From positions 1 through 33,768 of the forward strand of contig DQVL01000094.1 in NCBI GenBank assembly GCA_015661745.1: a DNA stretch of 33,768 nt, in the 5' to 3' direction. Positions 15,975 to 24,382 of this stretch are shown piece by piece. Each line of letters starts with the position of its first letter. The first letter of the stretch is position 1. The notes under the pieces are model-generated. The model was not told the origin of the DNA and searched no databases. It saw only the letters and a program-made list of their open reading frames with translations. Position numbers and translations under genes: made by a program. Source of the stretch: Thermoprotei archaeon. GTDB lineage: Archaea > Thermoproteota > Nitrososphaeria > Geothermarchaeales > JDFR-13.

Positions 15975-16238
15975 GTTATATAATAGAGCCCATATAAACA
16001 ACCATATAAAGGAGAAGGCCCCTATACCTTCTAAAAATACAAGTTTGATATCATACCTTGATTCTCTTAACACCCATTTATATGATATGTAAATTGTAAC
16101 TAAATACGTTATCGACATTATAAGAATAACAAAACCAAAATGAACCAAACTAAATTTAACAAATCCTGATATCATACCACCCAATATTCCTAGGGATAGC
16201 CTTAACAAGTATATTTTCCTATCTAGAGTCATCGTCAT
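15948..16238 (-). CDS. Small membrane protein, possibly EMC6-like
   Basis: A 96-residue protein with three hydrophobic segments (about 10-30, 33-52 and 70-92), an N-terminal basic stretch (LDRKIYLLRL) and GIGAFSFIWLFIWALLYN near the C-terminus. The RKIYLLRLxLGxxGG start and the G-x-G-x-F-x3-W end resemble the archaeal relatives of ER membrane complex subunit 6, small proteins thought to help membrane protein insertion. The match is by eye and not decisive. It is convergent with the preceding unknown gene, with a 27-nt overlap, and divergent from the NFACT gene with about 33 bp between, so both promoters share that interval. Confidence 0.6.
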   Translation of the reverse strand: MTMTLDRKIYLLRLSLGILGGMISGFVKFSLVHFGFVILIMSITYLVTIYISYKWVLRESRYDIKLVFLEGIGAFSFIWLFIWALLYNLLVIYPPP

Positions 16239-16271
16239 AATTTTTAATTAATCAACGTTACATATTAAAGG

Positions 16272-18173
16272 ATGGGAATGACTACAATAATTCTTACGGC
16301 ATCGACACTCTATAAACTATTAGAACAATTCAAAAATGAAACTGAATACCATATATCGAAACCTAGATTTAGGAAAATAGAAAAAATTGATGAAACGACT
16401 TATGCACTTACTTTACATACAAACAAGGGTAAATACGTTCTTCTGATAGACTTAAAGAAAAAGCTTTTTACATTTGGTAAATTAAAGATAGAAAATTCTT
16501 ATAATGATAAGCTAACATCTTATCTAAACAGAAAAATAAAGAACCGAAAAATAACTTCAATTAATCAGCATAACTTGGATCGAATCATCATTTTTGAAAT
16601 AGATAATGAGGATGGGTATCGAATTATTTTCGAACTTTTTGGAGCTGGAAACTTAATCATTACGGATCACAATTATAAGATAATAAATGTATATAAAGAA
16701 TTTGATACAAAAAAACGGTCTCTAAAAAAAGGTGGGATCTATATTCTACCACCAGAGCGTATCCACTTACTTATAGAACGAGCTAAGCATGGAAAAATTA
16801 TAACAAGAAAAGACCTCTTTAGATATGCTATAACTGACCCACTAACTCTCAATTATTTAATTAACACTGACAGGAAGGAGTTTGACATCTATGAGATAAA
16901 AAATATTTATGAAAGAGCTAAAAAACTTATAGAAAGAAGTCTACAAGATCCATGTATATACCTTTATAGGGATGGTGAAAAATTATATGTACATCCTTAC
17001 ATCCTTCAAAAGGACGTCATATATGGAAGAATATGTGGCATCGACAAAATAACAAAATTTTTAATAGCAAATATTACATCCAAGGAAGATGAGTATATAC
17101 AAAAGATATCAAAGATGAAGGAAAGATTAGAAAGAAGAATAAATGAACTAATAAATGAAAAAGAAAAGACTGTTGAAACTTTAAATGAAATGTATGCTTT
17201 CGTAGATGACCTTGAAATAAAATTTGAAAAAGTGAGGCGAGGGGAAGATATAGAGAAAATTGGTATATATGATGTAGTTCGAATCGATAGAAAAAATAAA
17301 TATCTAGAATTAGAGAGAGACGACATTACTGTTAAACTTAGATATGACGTAAACCCGTATTCATCTATAAGTTTTGCATACAACAAAGTAAAAAGTTATG
17401 AAGAAGCTATAAGAAATCTAGAAAAAGAAATTGAGGAACTGAAGAAAAAGATTGAGGATGAAAAGAAAAGAAGGACTACAGATACTGTACACTATAAAAA
17501 GACATTATCTAAGAAATGGTTCGAAAAATTTATTTGGAGCATATCCACAAACGGGTTCCTAATTGTAGCAGGGAAAGACGCGACAACTAATGAGATACTA
17601 ATAAAAAAATATTTAGATAACACGGATATAGTGTTTCATGCTGAAATAGCTGGAAGTCCATTTACTTTACTTAAAGATGGAAATAGAGCTAACACCGAAG
17701 ACATATATGATGCGGCTCTTATAACGGCTGCATATAGCAAAGCATGGAAAGTCGGAGTATCAACTATTCCTGTATATTACATAAAACCTGAGCAAATTAG
17801 CAAGAAGACTCCCTCGGGAGAATATATAAAAAAGGGAAGTTTCATGATTTATGGTAAGAAGAATTATCTTAAAGATATTCAATTAGAGTTATTTATAAGT
17901 GTATTTAACTATGAAGAGACTAGAAAGATCTTAATAGGAAGTAAAAATTGCATTCTTAATCACTCTATCAGTAACCAAAAAAAGTTTTTCCGTTTGACTC
18001 AGGGAAAAATATCAAAGAGTCAGGTAGTCAATAAGATAATTTCAGAATATACGCGGCAAGGTTTACTTGATGAAGATTTTAGAGAATATTATAAACAAGA
18101 TTTAATGAATAGACTCCCTACTGGTAAATATAGAGTTGAAATAATAGATAAGAAAATATTACAGGAGTCCTAA
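16272..18173 (+). CDS. NFACT family protein (archaeal Rqc2/RqcH homologue)
   Basis: NFACT proteins bind obstructed 50S subunits carrying peptidyl-tRNA and can drive C-terminal tailing (Rqc2 in eukaryotes, RqcH in bacteria and archaea). Domains run in the usual order. NFACT-N (about 1-190) has LDRIIIFEI and FELFGAGNLIITD. A helix-hairpin-helix-like region follows, then a long coiled coil in the middle (about 275-420, rich in Glu/Lys/Arg). The C-terminal NFACT-R domain has KKWFEKFIWSISTNGFLIVAG, FHAEIAGSPFTLLKDG and AAYSKAWKVGVSTIPVYYI. Length is 633 aa. A second in-frame ATG at 16278 is equally possible. It overlaps purA by 15 nt, convergently. Confidence 0.93.
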   Translation: MGMTTIILTASTLYKLLEQFKNETEYHISKPRFRKIEKIDETTYALTLHTNKGKYVLLIDLKKKLFTFGKLKIENSYNDKLTSYLNRKIKNRKITSINQHNLDRIIIFEIDNEDGYRIIFELFGAGNLIITDHNYKIINVYKEFDTKKRSLKKGGIYILPPERIHLLIERAKHGKIITRKDLFRYAITDPLTLNYLINTDRKEFDIYEIKNIYERAKKLIERSLQDPCIYLYRDGEKLYVHPYILQKDVIYGRICGIDKITKFLIANITSKEDEYIQKISKMKERLERRINELINEKEKTVETLNEMYAFVDDLEIKFEKVRRGEDIEKIGIYDVVRIDRKNKYLELERDDITVKLRYDVNPYSSISFAYNKVKSYEEAIRNLEKEIEELKKKIEDEKKRRTTDTVHYKKTLSKKWFEKFIWSISTNGFLIVAGKDATTNEILIKKYLDNTDIVFHAEIAGSPFTLLKDGNRANTEDIYDAALITAAYSKAWKVGVSTIPVYYIKPEQISKKTPSGEYIKKGSFMIYGKKNYLKDIQLELFISVFNYEETRKILIGSKNCILNHSISNQKKFFRLTQGKISKSQVVNKIISEYTRQGLLDEDFREYYKQDLMNRLPTGKYRVEIIDKKILQES

Positions 18174-19175
18174 CTCCTGGCGCCTGTCAATCATAAATTC
18201 CGTATCTGGTCCTGTCGAAATAAGTGATACGGGGACCTTCAACTCATTTTCTATTTTTTCTATAAAATTCTTTGCATTTATTGATAGATCATCAAATTCA
18301 GTTTTTCCATAATCCTCTTTGAAAAGGATATCTAATTTGGTTAAAGCTATTTGAGTTGGACTATTCAACATTACAGCCCTCTTTGCATAATTAAAGTTAA
18401 ATGGAGCAACACGGCGTATCCTACCTGTCACCGTAGCTATTTCAATTAGACCACGTGTTCTAGCTTCCTTTTCTGTAAACTCATTTTCTAGTGGCCCCCC
18501 ACCTACTCTTGTCACATAAGACTTAAAAACTAAAATTACATCATCCACTCTTTTTGGACCTACTCCAACATCAGAGCAGAAAGCTGATGCTGTGACGTCC
18601 TTGGAGGTTACATATGGATAAGTACCATGGTATAATGATAGATAAGTCCCCTGAGTCCCTTCAATAATAACCTTCTTATTACCATCTAAAGCAATATTAA
18701 TCTCTAAGGATACATCCTTTAAAAAATTCTTTAATTCGGGAACATCCCTAGCTAACTTTAACTTTCTTAATACACGATCTTTCATCGCAGCACCACACCC
18801 CGTTTTTGTGGAACCAATTTTCTTACTTAGATATTCAGATTCTCTTTCTTCTAGGATATGTCTATCCTCAATAATTCCAGCCTGGTAGTCTACATATATA
18901 CGATCTTTAACATCTGTGATAGTAATTTCCTCTAATAACCTAGGGGGATATATTAAAACGCCAGCTCCAATCATTAACCTTGACCTCTTGTTAACAAAGC
19001 CACTGGGAATCTGCCTCAACTTATATTCTTTTCCTCTGAATACAACTGTGTGACCAGCGTTGGGACCAACCCCGGCTCTAACAATAATGTCAGCATCATC
19101 CTTTAGTGAGAGATAGGATACGACTTTTCCCTTTCCAGTATCACCAAAAAAACCGTCGACAACTACTGACAACAT
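18159..19175 (-). CDS. purA: Adenylosuccinate synthetase
   Basis: PurA joins IMP and aspartate using GTP, the first step from IMP to AMP. The GTP-binding loop GDTGKGKVV (from residue 11, usually GDEGKGK), GPNAGHTV with the catalytic His, EGTQGTYLSLYHGTYPYVTS, GVGPKRVDDV and TRVGGGPLENE are all present. The length of about 340 aa marks the short thermophilic archaeal form, lacking segments of the roughly 430-aa bacterial enzyme. GGTGG (19186-19182) is 6 nt upstream of the ATG at 19175 but touches the ATG at 19181, so I prefer 19175. It is divergent from the AIR-synthase relative. Confidence 0.94.
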   Translation of the reverse strand: MLSVVVDGFFGDTGKGKVVSYLSLKDDADIIVRAGVGPNAGHTVVFRGKEYKLRQIPSGFVNKRSRLMIGAGVLIYPPRLLEEITITDVKDRIYVDYQAGIIEDRHILEERESEYLSKKIGSTKTGCGAAMKDRVLRKLKLARDVPELKNFLKDVSLEINIALDGNKKVIIEGTQGTYLSLYHGTYPYVTSKDVTASAFCSDVGVGPKRVDDVILVFKSYVTRVGGGPLENEFTEKEARTRGLIEIATVTGRIRRVAPFNFNYAKRAVMLNSPTQIALTKLDILFKEDYGKTEFDDLSINAKNFIEKIENELKVPVSLISTGPDTEFMIDRRQELGLL

Positions 19176-19247
19176 ATACATCCACCTTAATACAAATAGG
19201 AAAACTCAAATTTATTGTAGAATTAATGGGTTAAAGATTTATTAGGG

Positions 19248-20255
19248 ATGAGTCGATTGAAGATAGGTAAATTATCTGCTCAAGAGTTAAAAGAACTTAT
19301 CTTTCCATTCTTAGGATATAATGATGAAAATATCATACTTAGACCTTCATTAGGGATAGATTCTGGGGTATTTAAAGTTGGAGATAATATTTTAGTAGCT
19401 TCTACTGACCCTATTACAGCAGCCCAACATTTAATAGGTAAGTGGGTGGTATACGTAACTACTAATGACGTTTTGGCTTCAGGCGGTATTCCAAAGTGGT
19501 TTCTACTTAATATTCTTCTTCCAACGTCTACAACCAATCAAGAAATAAAAGAGATCATGAGAGATGTATCATTGACATTGAATAAGATGAAAATAGCTCT
19601 TATTTCTGGACATACAGAAAGAACACCAGGTCTTATGATGCCAATAGCAATCGGAACTGCAATAGGCATAGCTAAAAAAGTATTTCATCCAGGTAATGTT
19701 GGAATTGGAGATGAAGTATTCGTATTGGGAGAGATCGGAATTGAAGGAGCATTCATAATCTATAAAGAAAGGGAAAGCGAGTTGAAAACCGTGTTTTCTA
19801 AGGAGGAGAAAAGAGAAATAAGTAAGTTTCCCGATAAAATATCTATATATCAATACGCAACAAAACTACTCGAACATTTTGACGAAGAAATTTTATGGAT
19901 GCATGATCCAACTGAGGGAGGAGTTTATAACGGTCTTCTCGAAGTGGCTTTAGCCACAAAAAAGGTTATTGAGATAGATTTAAAAAATATACAGTTGAAC
20001 AAGATTGTAGAGAAGATATGTGACATATATCAACTAAATCCATATAAATTACTATCTTCAGGTTCTTTAATCACAATTGTAAAAAGGAATTTTTCAAAAA
20101 AGTTTATACAGAAATGTAGAGGAATGGATATGAAGCCAGTTAAAGTAGGGACTATTATTGAAGACCATGAGATAGGAACGGTAAGACTGGAAAAGGATGT
20201 AGGTTATGACTTTTCAAATCCTGAAGTAGATGAAATATGGAGTATACTTGATTAG
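19248..20255 (+). CDS. AIR synthase-related (PurM/HypE-fold) protein
   Basis: This is a two-domain PurM/HypE/SelD/ThiL-fold protein. Seen are GIDSGVFKVG...STDPITAA at the N-terminal ATP site, TNDVLASGGIPKWF, ISGHTERTPG, and the C-terminal MHDPTEGGVYNGLLEVA, close to the HypE pattern. The HypE C-terminal cysteine used to carry thiocarboxamide is absent (the chain ends in DEIWSILD), and no hydrogenase genes are near. It is therefore one of the archaeal HypE-like proteins of unknown substrate. Length 335 aa. The 3' end overlaps the convergent prenyltransferase by 4 nt. The neighbouring purA may be a coincidence. Confidence 0.85.
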   Translation: MSRLKIGKLSAQELKELIFPFLGYNDENIILRPSLGIDSGVFKVGDNILVASTDPITAAQHLIGKWVVYVTTNDVLASGGIPKWFLLNILLPTSTTNQEIKEIMRDVSLTLNKMKIALISGHTERTPGLMMPIAIGTAIGIAKKVFHPGNVGIGDEVFVLGEIGIEGAFIIYKERESELKTVFSKEEKREISKFPDKISIYQYATKLLEHFDEEILWMHDPTEGGVYNGLLEVALATKKVIEIDLKNIQLNKIVEKICDIYQLNPYKLLSSGSLITIVKRNFSKKFIQKCRGMDMKPVKVGTIIEDHEIGTVRLEKDVGYDFSNPEVDEIWSILD

Positions 20256-21055
20256 GCGCCAAACCTTCTTGTTCTCTTTTGGTAAATTCTAACTGCTCTT
20301 AAAAAATCAATTTTTCTGAAATCGGGCCAAAAGACATCCAGAAAAACCAGTTCACTATAGGCTGCTTGCCACAAAAGAAAATTGCTTAGCCTTGACTCCC
20401 CTCCTGTGCGAAGTATTAAATCTATATCTTGATGGTCCATATGACTAGTTGACAAATACCGCTGAAAAGATTCTATATTAATATCTTCGGGGTTCAACCT
20501 TCCTTCTTTAACTTCTTTAGCTATTTTTTTGGCTGCATTAATTATATCCCATTTCCCTCCATAAAGAAAGGCAATGTTAATTGTTATACCACCATCAAAA
20601 TTATAAATCCTTTCTATATCCTGTATAAGGTGAAGTAACTCCTCATCTTCCAACAGGGAGAGATTACCTATAAATTTAATATTCATCTGTTTTTTATTTC
20701 TCTCAGATTCTCTTACCAATTTAGTTAAATATTTCTTGAGTAAATTAAATATTATCTCAATCTCACTTCTATCTCTTTTAAGATAGTTTTCTGTAGATAA
20801 TACAAATATAGTTAATGATTTAACCCCCAGTTCATCACACCAATTTACTATATTTTCCACTTTTTTTGCTCCCTCCGAATAAGCAATTTCTTTTTTGACT
20901 CCCTTTGCCCTGGCCCATCTACGATTCCCATCTAATATAACACCAACATGTTTAGGAATTGGACCTTTTCTTATCTCTGAAAAGAGGAGATATTCATAAA
21001 TTTTGTATATACCAAATAACAAGAGAAGTTTTCTCGTAAGTATGTATTGCTTCAT
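20252..21055 (-). CDS. uppS: cis-prenyltransferase (polyprenyl/undecaprenyl diphosphate synthase family)
   Basis: It elongates a short allylic diphosphate by cis additions of isopentenyl diphosphate to make the lipid carrier for N-glycosylation and wall glycans (dolichol-type in archaea). All signatures are present: HVGVILDGNRRWARAKG with the catalytic Asp, LTIFVLSTENYLKRDRSE, LYGGKWDIINAAKKIAKE and LILRTGGESRLSNFLLWQAAYSEL ending with FWPDF. Length, 267 aa, is typical of archaeal members. Only 7 nt separate it from the DUF373 gene upstream, so they form an operon. It uses the product of the mevalonate genes at 6.7-8.7 kb. Confidence 0.94.
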   Translation of the reverse strand: MKQYILTRKLLLLFGIYKIYEYLLFSEIRKGPIPKHVGVILDGNRRWARAKGVKKEIAYSEGAKKVENIVNWCDELGVKSLTIFVLSTENYLKRDRSEIEIIFNLLKKYLTKLVRESERNKKQMNIKFIGNLSLLEDEELLHLIQDIERIYNFDGGITINIAFLYGGKWDIINAAKKIAKEVKEGRLNPEDINIESFQRYLSTSHMDHQDIDLILRTGGESRLSNFLLWQAAYSELVFLDVFWPDFRKIDFLRAVRIYQKRTRRFGA

Positions 21056-21062
21056 AATAAAC

Positions 21063-22163
21063 TCACTTTTTCAATTTAGAGACGGCAAACATAAGCGCAC
21101 TCGTAACAAATATCGCTAAAAACCCTATTGTGATGTAAATGAAGAGATTTGAAAACGCAACTTGGGGCGAAATTAGAATATTTCCTATTTCATTAGCAAC
21201 AAAATAAAACACTACTGCAGAAACCATAGCAACCGGATATTTATATAAACTATCATAATTCTCTGTTAATATGTTGTATAAAGAAAATCCTAGTATGAAG
21301 AAAAGACTCACAGTAAGTATTGTAAGAGAAATATAGGGCATCATATGCCCCAATAATATAGCTCCATAATCAAAGAAACGCTCTGGTTCATTTACGACTA
21401 TTCTAAATTCTTCAAGACCACTTATACTTGTATACGAAAGATAAACACCGGAAAGAAGAGTTGATATTGCACCAAGGTAGGTAGCTAATTTAACATATTC
21501 ATAAAAATGGGCTCGTCTAAGACTAGATAGATATTCATCTATTCCTAGGCCTTTAAAAATAAAAGAAAATCCAATGACAATTAGACTGTAGATAAACGCA
21601 ACTCTAGTAAGATCTAATAAAGATAATATACCGAAGATCAACATTATAATGCCTGGAACACCGATAAAATACTGTTTATATGGGGATTCAGTCCAGAGCA
21701 TCTTTATATACCTACCTAATACTGCATATGTTTCTTCAATGGATTTACTGTGTTTCACCACTATTCTATGGATGGAAATAATAGGTTTCTTCGATGAAAC
21801 TATAGGGATTATTTCTTCATCAGAATACCCATCAGTGACCAGGATTATGGAGTCTGCATTAAAATGTTTAAGAACTTCCTCTAATTGTTCTGATAATTTT
21901 ATATCAGCCTCTACACCCCCCATCGGATCACCTGTTATCGCAGCAACCTCTACTCCTTCGAATCTGTCTTTTAATTCATTATAAAGTTTAAGAGAAGCGA
22001 ATAAAGCATTACCATCTGCTTCTTCCGGATCATTTATAAGTAAATTTTTTGCTATTTCTAATACATTATTAAAACCTATAATTGGTGTAGATGCCCCGGT
22101 TTTAATTCCTATATCATTATCTCTATCCACATTTAAGATTAATACCTTTCTATTTTTCTCCAT
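21063..22163 (-). CDS. DUF373 family membrane protein
   Basis: It has a soluble N-terminal domain (1-150) with LILNVDRDNDIGIKTGAST, DPEEADGNALFASLKLYNEL, AAITGDPMGGVEADIKLSEQ and ILVTDGYSDEE. About six hydrophobic segments follow in the C-terminal half (170-366). This is the layout of the archaeal DUF373 family, whose function is unknown. The acidic clusters (DRDND, DPEEAD, DGYSDEE) look like a metal or phosphate site. It is the first gene of the pair with uppS (7-nt gap), an order that invites a role in lipid carriers or the envelope, but this is inference. Confidence 0.85.
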   Translation of the reverse strand: MEKNRKVLILNVDRDNDIGIKTGASTPIIGFNNVLEIAKNLLINDPEEADGNALFASLKLYNELKDRFEGVEVAAITGDPMGGVEADIKLSEQLEEVLKHFNADSIILVTDGYSDEEIIPIVSSKKPIISIHRIVVKHSKSIEETYAVLGRYIKMLWTESPYKQYFIGVPGIIMLIFGILSLLDLTRVAFIYSLIVIGFSFIFKGLGIDEYLSSLRRAHFYEYVKLATYLGAISTLLSGVYLSYTSISGLEEFRIVVNEPERFFDYGAILLGHMMPYISLTILTVSLFFILGFSLYNILTENYDSLYKYPVAMVSAVVFYFVANEIGNILISPQVAFSNLFIYITIGFLAIFVTSALMFAVSKLKK

Positions 22164-22269
22164 CCCAAAAATTAATATTCATATATAGAATTATATTGAT
22201 GAAGAGCTCAGTCTAATCCTAATTAAAATATTCTGGGTCTAAAAACAATATGAAATAATAATATTTAGT

Positions 22270-23151
22270 TTAAATTAATCCATTTTCAACTAAAATAGAA
22301 AATTCTTCGAATGTTAGGCTCTCTCCCTTCTCTAATTTCTTTAGAGCTCTTTCCAATACTTCTGATTTGTTTAATATTATCTTCTTTACTTGATCAAATG
22401 TTAATCCATGGGGCTTCTTAACACCAAATTTTGATAGTAACATATTTCTCCTCTCCTGGAGACTATACATCTCCCGTGAGACTCTATCTAATTCGGAAGA
22501 ATACATTCCTATCTCATTCTCTATTTCTAATTTGGCTTTTTGCAATCTTTCCGCTTGCTCCTTTAAAATCCCCTCTTCTTCTCTTAATTTATCTAATTCT
22601 TCCCTTATAGATTTCATTTCTTCAATATACTTCGATAAATCTATCTGATTAAGTTTATCTCTGACAACATTAATTTCTTCCTTTGCAGTCATATAATCTT
22701 CATATGCTTTAAGATATGCAGATAATTCCTTAATTTGCTCAACGATTCTCTTCTCCCTCTTAGCAGACATATTACTAGTTTCATATATCTCCTCCAACCT
22801 TTCAAGTTCATTTCTCAATTTCTCTGGTTTCTTTGGTAATTTTGGCCTGTTCCTTAAAATTTCTCGTAACACTCTAAGTTTACTAATAAGATTATTTCTT
22901 TCCTCTTTCATTATCTTAAACTCCTCTCGTATAATCCTATATTTTCTTCTAAGTTCCTTCTGTCTATTTACCAACTTAACTATTTCATCAATTTTTATAT
23001 TTAGCTCATTAATAATAGCGCGTCTCTCCGACTTGAGCTCCTTCAATTTATCCCTTAATTCTCTATATTTAACCTCTAACGGCGTAATTTTCTCATATAA
23101 CTCCTCTAATTCTCGTAATATCTCTTCTACATTTACTGCTTCTTTTGCCAT
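22270..23151 (-). CDS. Archaeal coiled-coil protein (COG1340-like)
   Basis: The 293-residue protein is almost entirely charged heptad-like helix (about residues 10-240, rich in Glu, Lys, Arg and Leu). A small globular C-terminal part (about 245-293) contains KPHGLTFDQVKKIILNKSEV and ESLTFEEFSILVENGLI. It resembles the widely conserved archaeal coiled-coil family often found near GTPase genes; no biochemical function is known to me. GGTGA lies just upstream of the ATG. It reads in the same direction as the GPN-loop GTPase, whose stop lies about 110 nt upstream, an interval that could carry its own promoter. Confidence 0.85.
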   Translation of the reverse strand: MAKEAVNVEEILRELEELYEKITPLEVKYRELRDKLKELKSERRAIINELNIKIDEIVKLVNRQKELRRKYRIIREEFKIMKEERNNLISKLRVLREILRNRPKLPKKPEKLRNELERLEEIYETSNMSAKREKRIVEQIKELSAYLKAYEDYMTAKEEINVVRDKLNQIDLSKYIEEMKSIREELDKLREEEGILKEQAERLQKAKLEIENEIGMYSSELDRVSREMYSLQERRNMLLSKFGVKKPHGLTFDQVKKIILNKSEVLERALKKLEKGESLTFEEFSILVENGLI

Positions 23152-23259
23152 TGTTTCACCATTAATATTTCCGATTATTTAAATTAATAATTATGATTAT
23201 CTTGAGAGTGTTAATAATGTATTAATTTTGAACACATTTATATAAAGTTATTTAAGAAT

Positions 23260-24024
23260 TTAAGAATAATATTCTTCTCCCCCGAACAAAATTCTAGTTA
23301 TCACGGCAATTAGACTATAGAAGTTGGTTAAATATACGGCTGATATTGGCACGAAATCCGTATATATTTCATATTTCTTCATTAAAAGAAACGATTTAAA
23401 GATAAAATCAGATTCAAAAGTAGAATAATGAGTATGTAAATCCTTTTTTAATGTAAGAGGAGAACGAAAATATTTTAATAGCGTTTTTACATCTTTCTCA
23501 TCTAATAAGTCTATTTTATTCAATGCAGATACGAGAGGAAAATTAAATCTCATCTTAAGCGTACCACCTAATAAAATAGATGAAACAAAGTTTCTCGGAT
23601 CTTTCGCAAAAAGCCCATCAATCACATATATAATTAAGAGCTCATCTATGTCGAGTGAATCCAATATAATTTTACCTGATGCACGATAAAGAAAAACCTC
23701 CATTTGCCCAGGAGTATCAATTATAATTAAAGGAGTGCCTATGCTTCTAATGGATTTATTTATTGACTCGACACTGTTGACCATTAAATCCATAGAAACA
23801 ATTAGAGCCCCATTTGGACCCAACTTATACCTCTCCATAACTCTCCACAAATCAATTTCTTCTCTAATATCAAAATCTGGATTATAGGGTAAGTTTGTAG
23901 CACCTGGATCTAAATTAAAAATTGATACATCCTGCTTACGGTTTCTAAACCAATCCCATATGCTGTATGACACCCAAGTTTTACCTGACCCGGCTAGCCC
24001 AACTATCACAACTGCTTTACTCAT
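23260..24024 (-). CDS. GPN-loop GTPase
   Basis: GPN-loop GTPases are dimeric relatives of the eukaryotic GPN1-3 proteins involved in RNA polymerase assembly. The G1 loop is GLAGSGKT (9-16), the invariant Gly-Pro-Asn insertion is in LGPNGAL (68-74), G3 is DTPGQ (103-107), and NKIDLLDEKD supplies the G4 specificity motif. I start at 24024 (MSKAVVIVGLAG) because the longer frame from 24069 would run back through the upstream zinc-ribbon gene, whose stop ends 1 nt before this ATG. Length 254 aa. It is co-transcribed with that zinc ribbon. Confidence 0.93.
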   Translation of the reverse strand: MSKAVVIVGLAGSGKTWVSYSIWDWFRNRKQDVSIFNLDPGATNLPYNPDFDIREEIDLWRVMERYKLGPNGALIVSMDLMVNSVESINKSIRSIGTPLIIIDTPGQMEVFLYRASGKIILDSLDIDELLIIYVIDGLFAKDPRNFVSSILLGGTLKMRFNFPLVSALNKIDLLDEKDVKTLLKYFRSPLTLKKDLHTHYSTFESDFIFKSFLLMKKYEIYTDFVPISAVYLTNFYSLIAVITRILFGGEEYYS

Positions 24025-24025
24025 T

Positions 24026-24220
24026 TTACTGTTTCCTTTTTTGCCACCACTCCAAATATTCATTAACAATGTATTCCTCCTTTTCTTTTTTCTCTTCCCT
24101 CAATATATCTAGTTCATTACGAGTTAACATCATACCACAATTCAAACAAACATACATGCGGACTTTTCTATCAAATCTCATATCACCTTTACAATTTGGA
24201 CATTCCACCATATTCAACAC
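24026..24220 (-). CDS. Small zinc-ribbon protein upstream of the GPN GTPase
   Basis: This 64-residue protein has a rubredoxin-like zinc ribbon, CPNC and CLNC (residues 7-10 and 29-32 from M1), followed by an acidic/basic helical tail (RNELDILREEKKEKEEYIVNEY). M4 (MVECPNC) is an alternative start. Its stop is 1 nt from the ATG of the GPN-loop GTPase, so the two are translationally coupled. The ribbon is of the TFS/RPB9-like general type, but too short to name. Confidence 0.75.
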   Translation of the reverse strand: MLNMVECPNCKGDMRFDRKVRMYVCLNCGMMLTRNELDILREEKKEKEEYIVNEYLEWWQKRKQ

Positions 24221-24299
24221 CTGACTATATTGAATAATGAATATCCATGAATAATAACTTAATTCTTAATTAATACAATTAAAAATAAGAAATAAATGT

Positions 24300-24373
24300 G
24301 CGGCCGTAGTCTAGTCTGGTAGGACGCCGGCCTCCCAAGCCGGAGGACCCGGGTTCAAATCCCGGCGGCCGCA
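24300..24373 (+). tRNA. tRNA-Gly(CCC)
   Basis: The complete cloverleaf is acceptor GCGGCCG/CGGCCGC, D-arm GTC/GAC, anticodon stem CCGGC/GCCGG with loop CTCCCAA (anticodon CCC), and T-arm CCGGG-TTCAAAT-CCCGG. It has no intron, and CCA is encoded at 24374-24376. It is convergent with glyA, 9 nt away. Confidence 0.96.
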
Positions 24374-24382
24374 CCAATTTCC

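Noticed and set aside
19248..20255. Annotation as HypE (hydrogenase maturation)
   Set aside because: The C-terminal cysteine essential for HypE is missing and no hydrogenase or hyp genes are nearby, so the general AIR synthase-related name is safer.
22164..22269. Possible C/D box guide RNA around a TGATGA-like string near 22197
   Set aside because: No matching D/D' CTGA boxes occur at the right spacing on the same strand.
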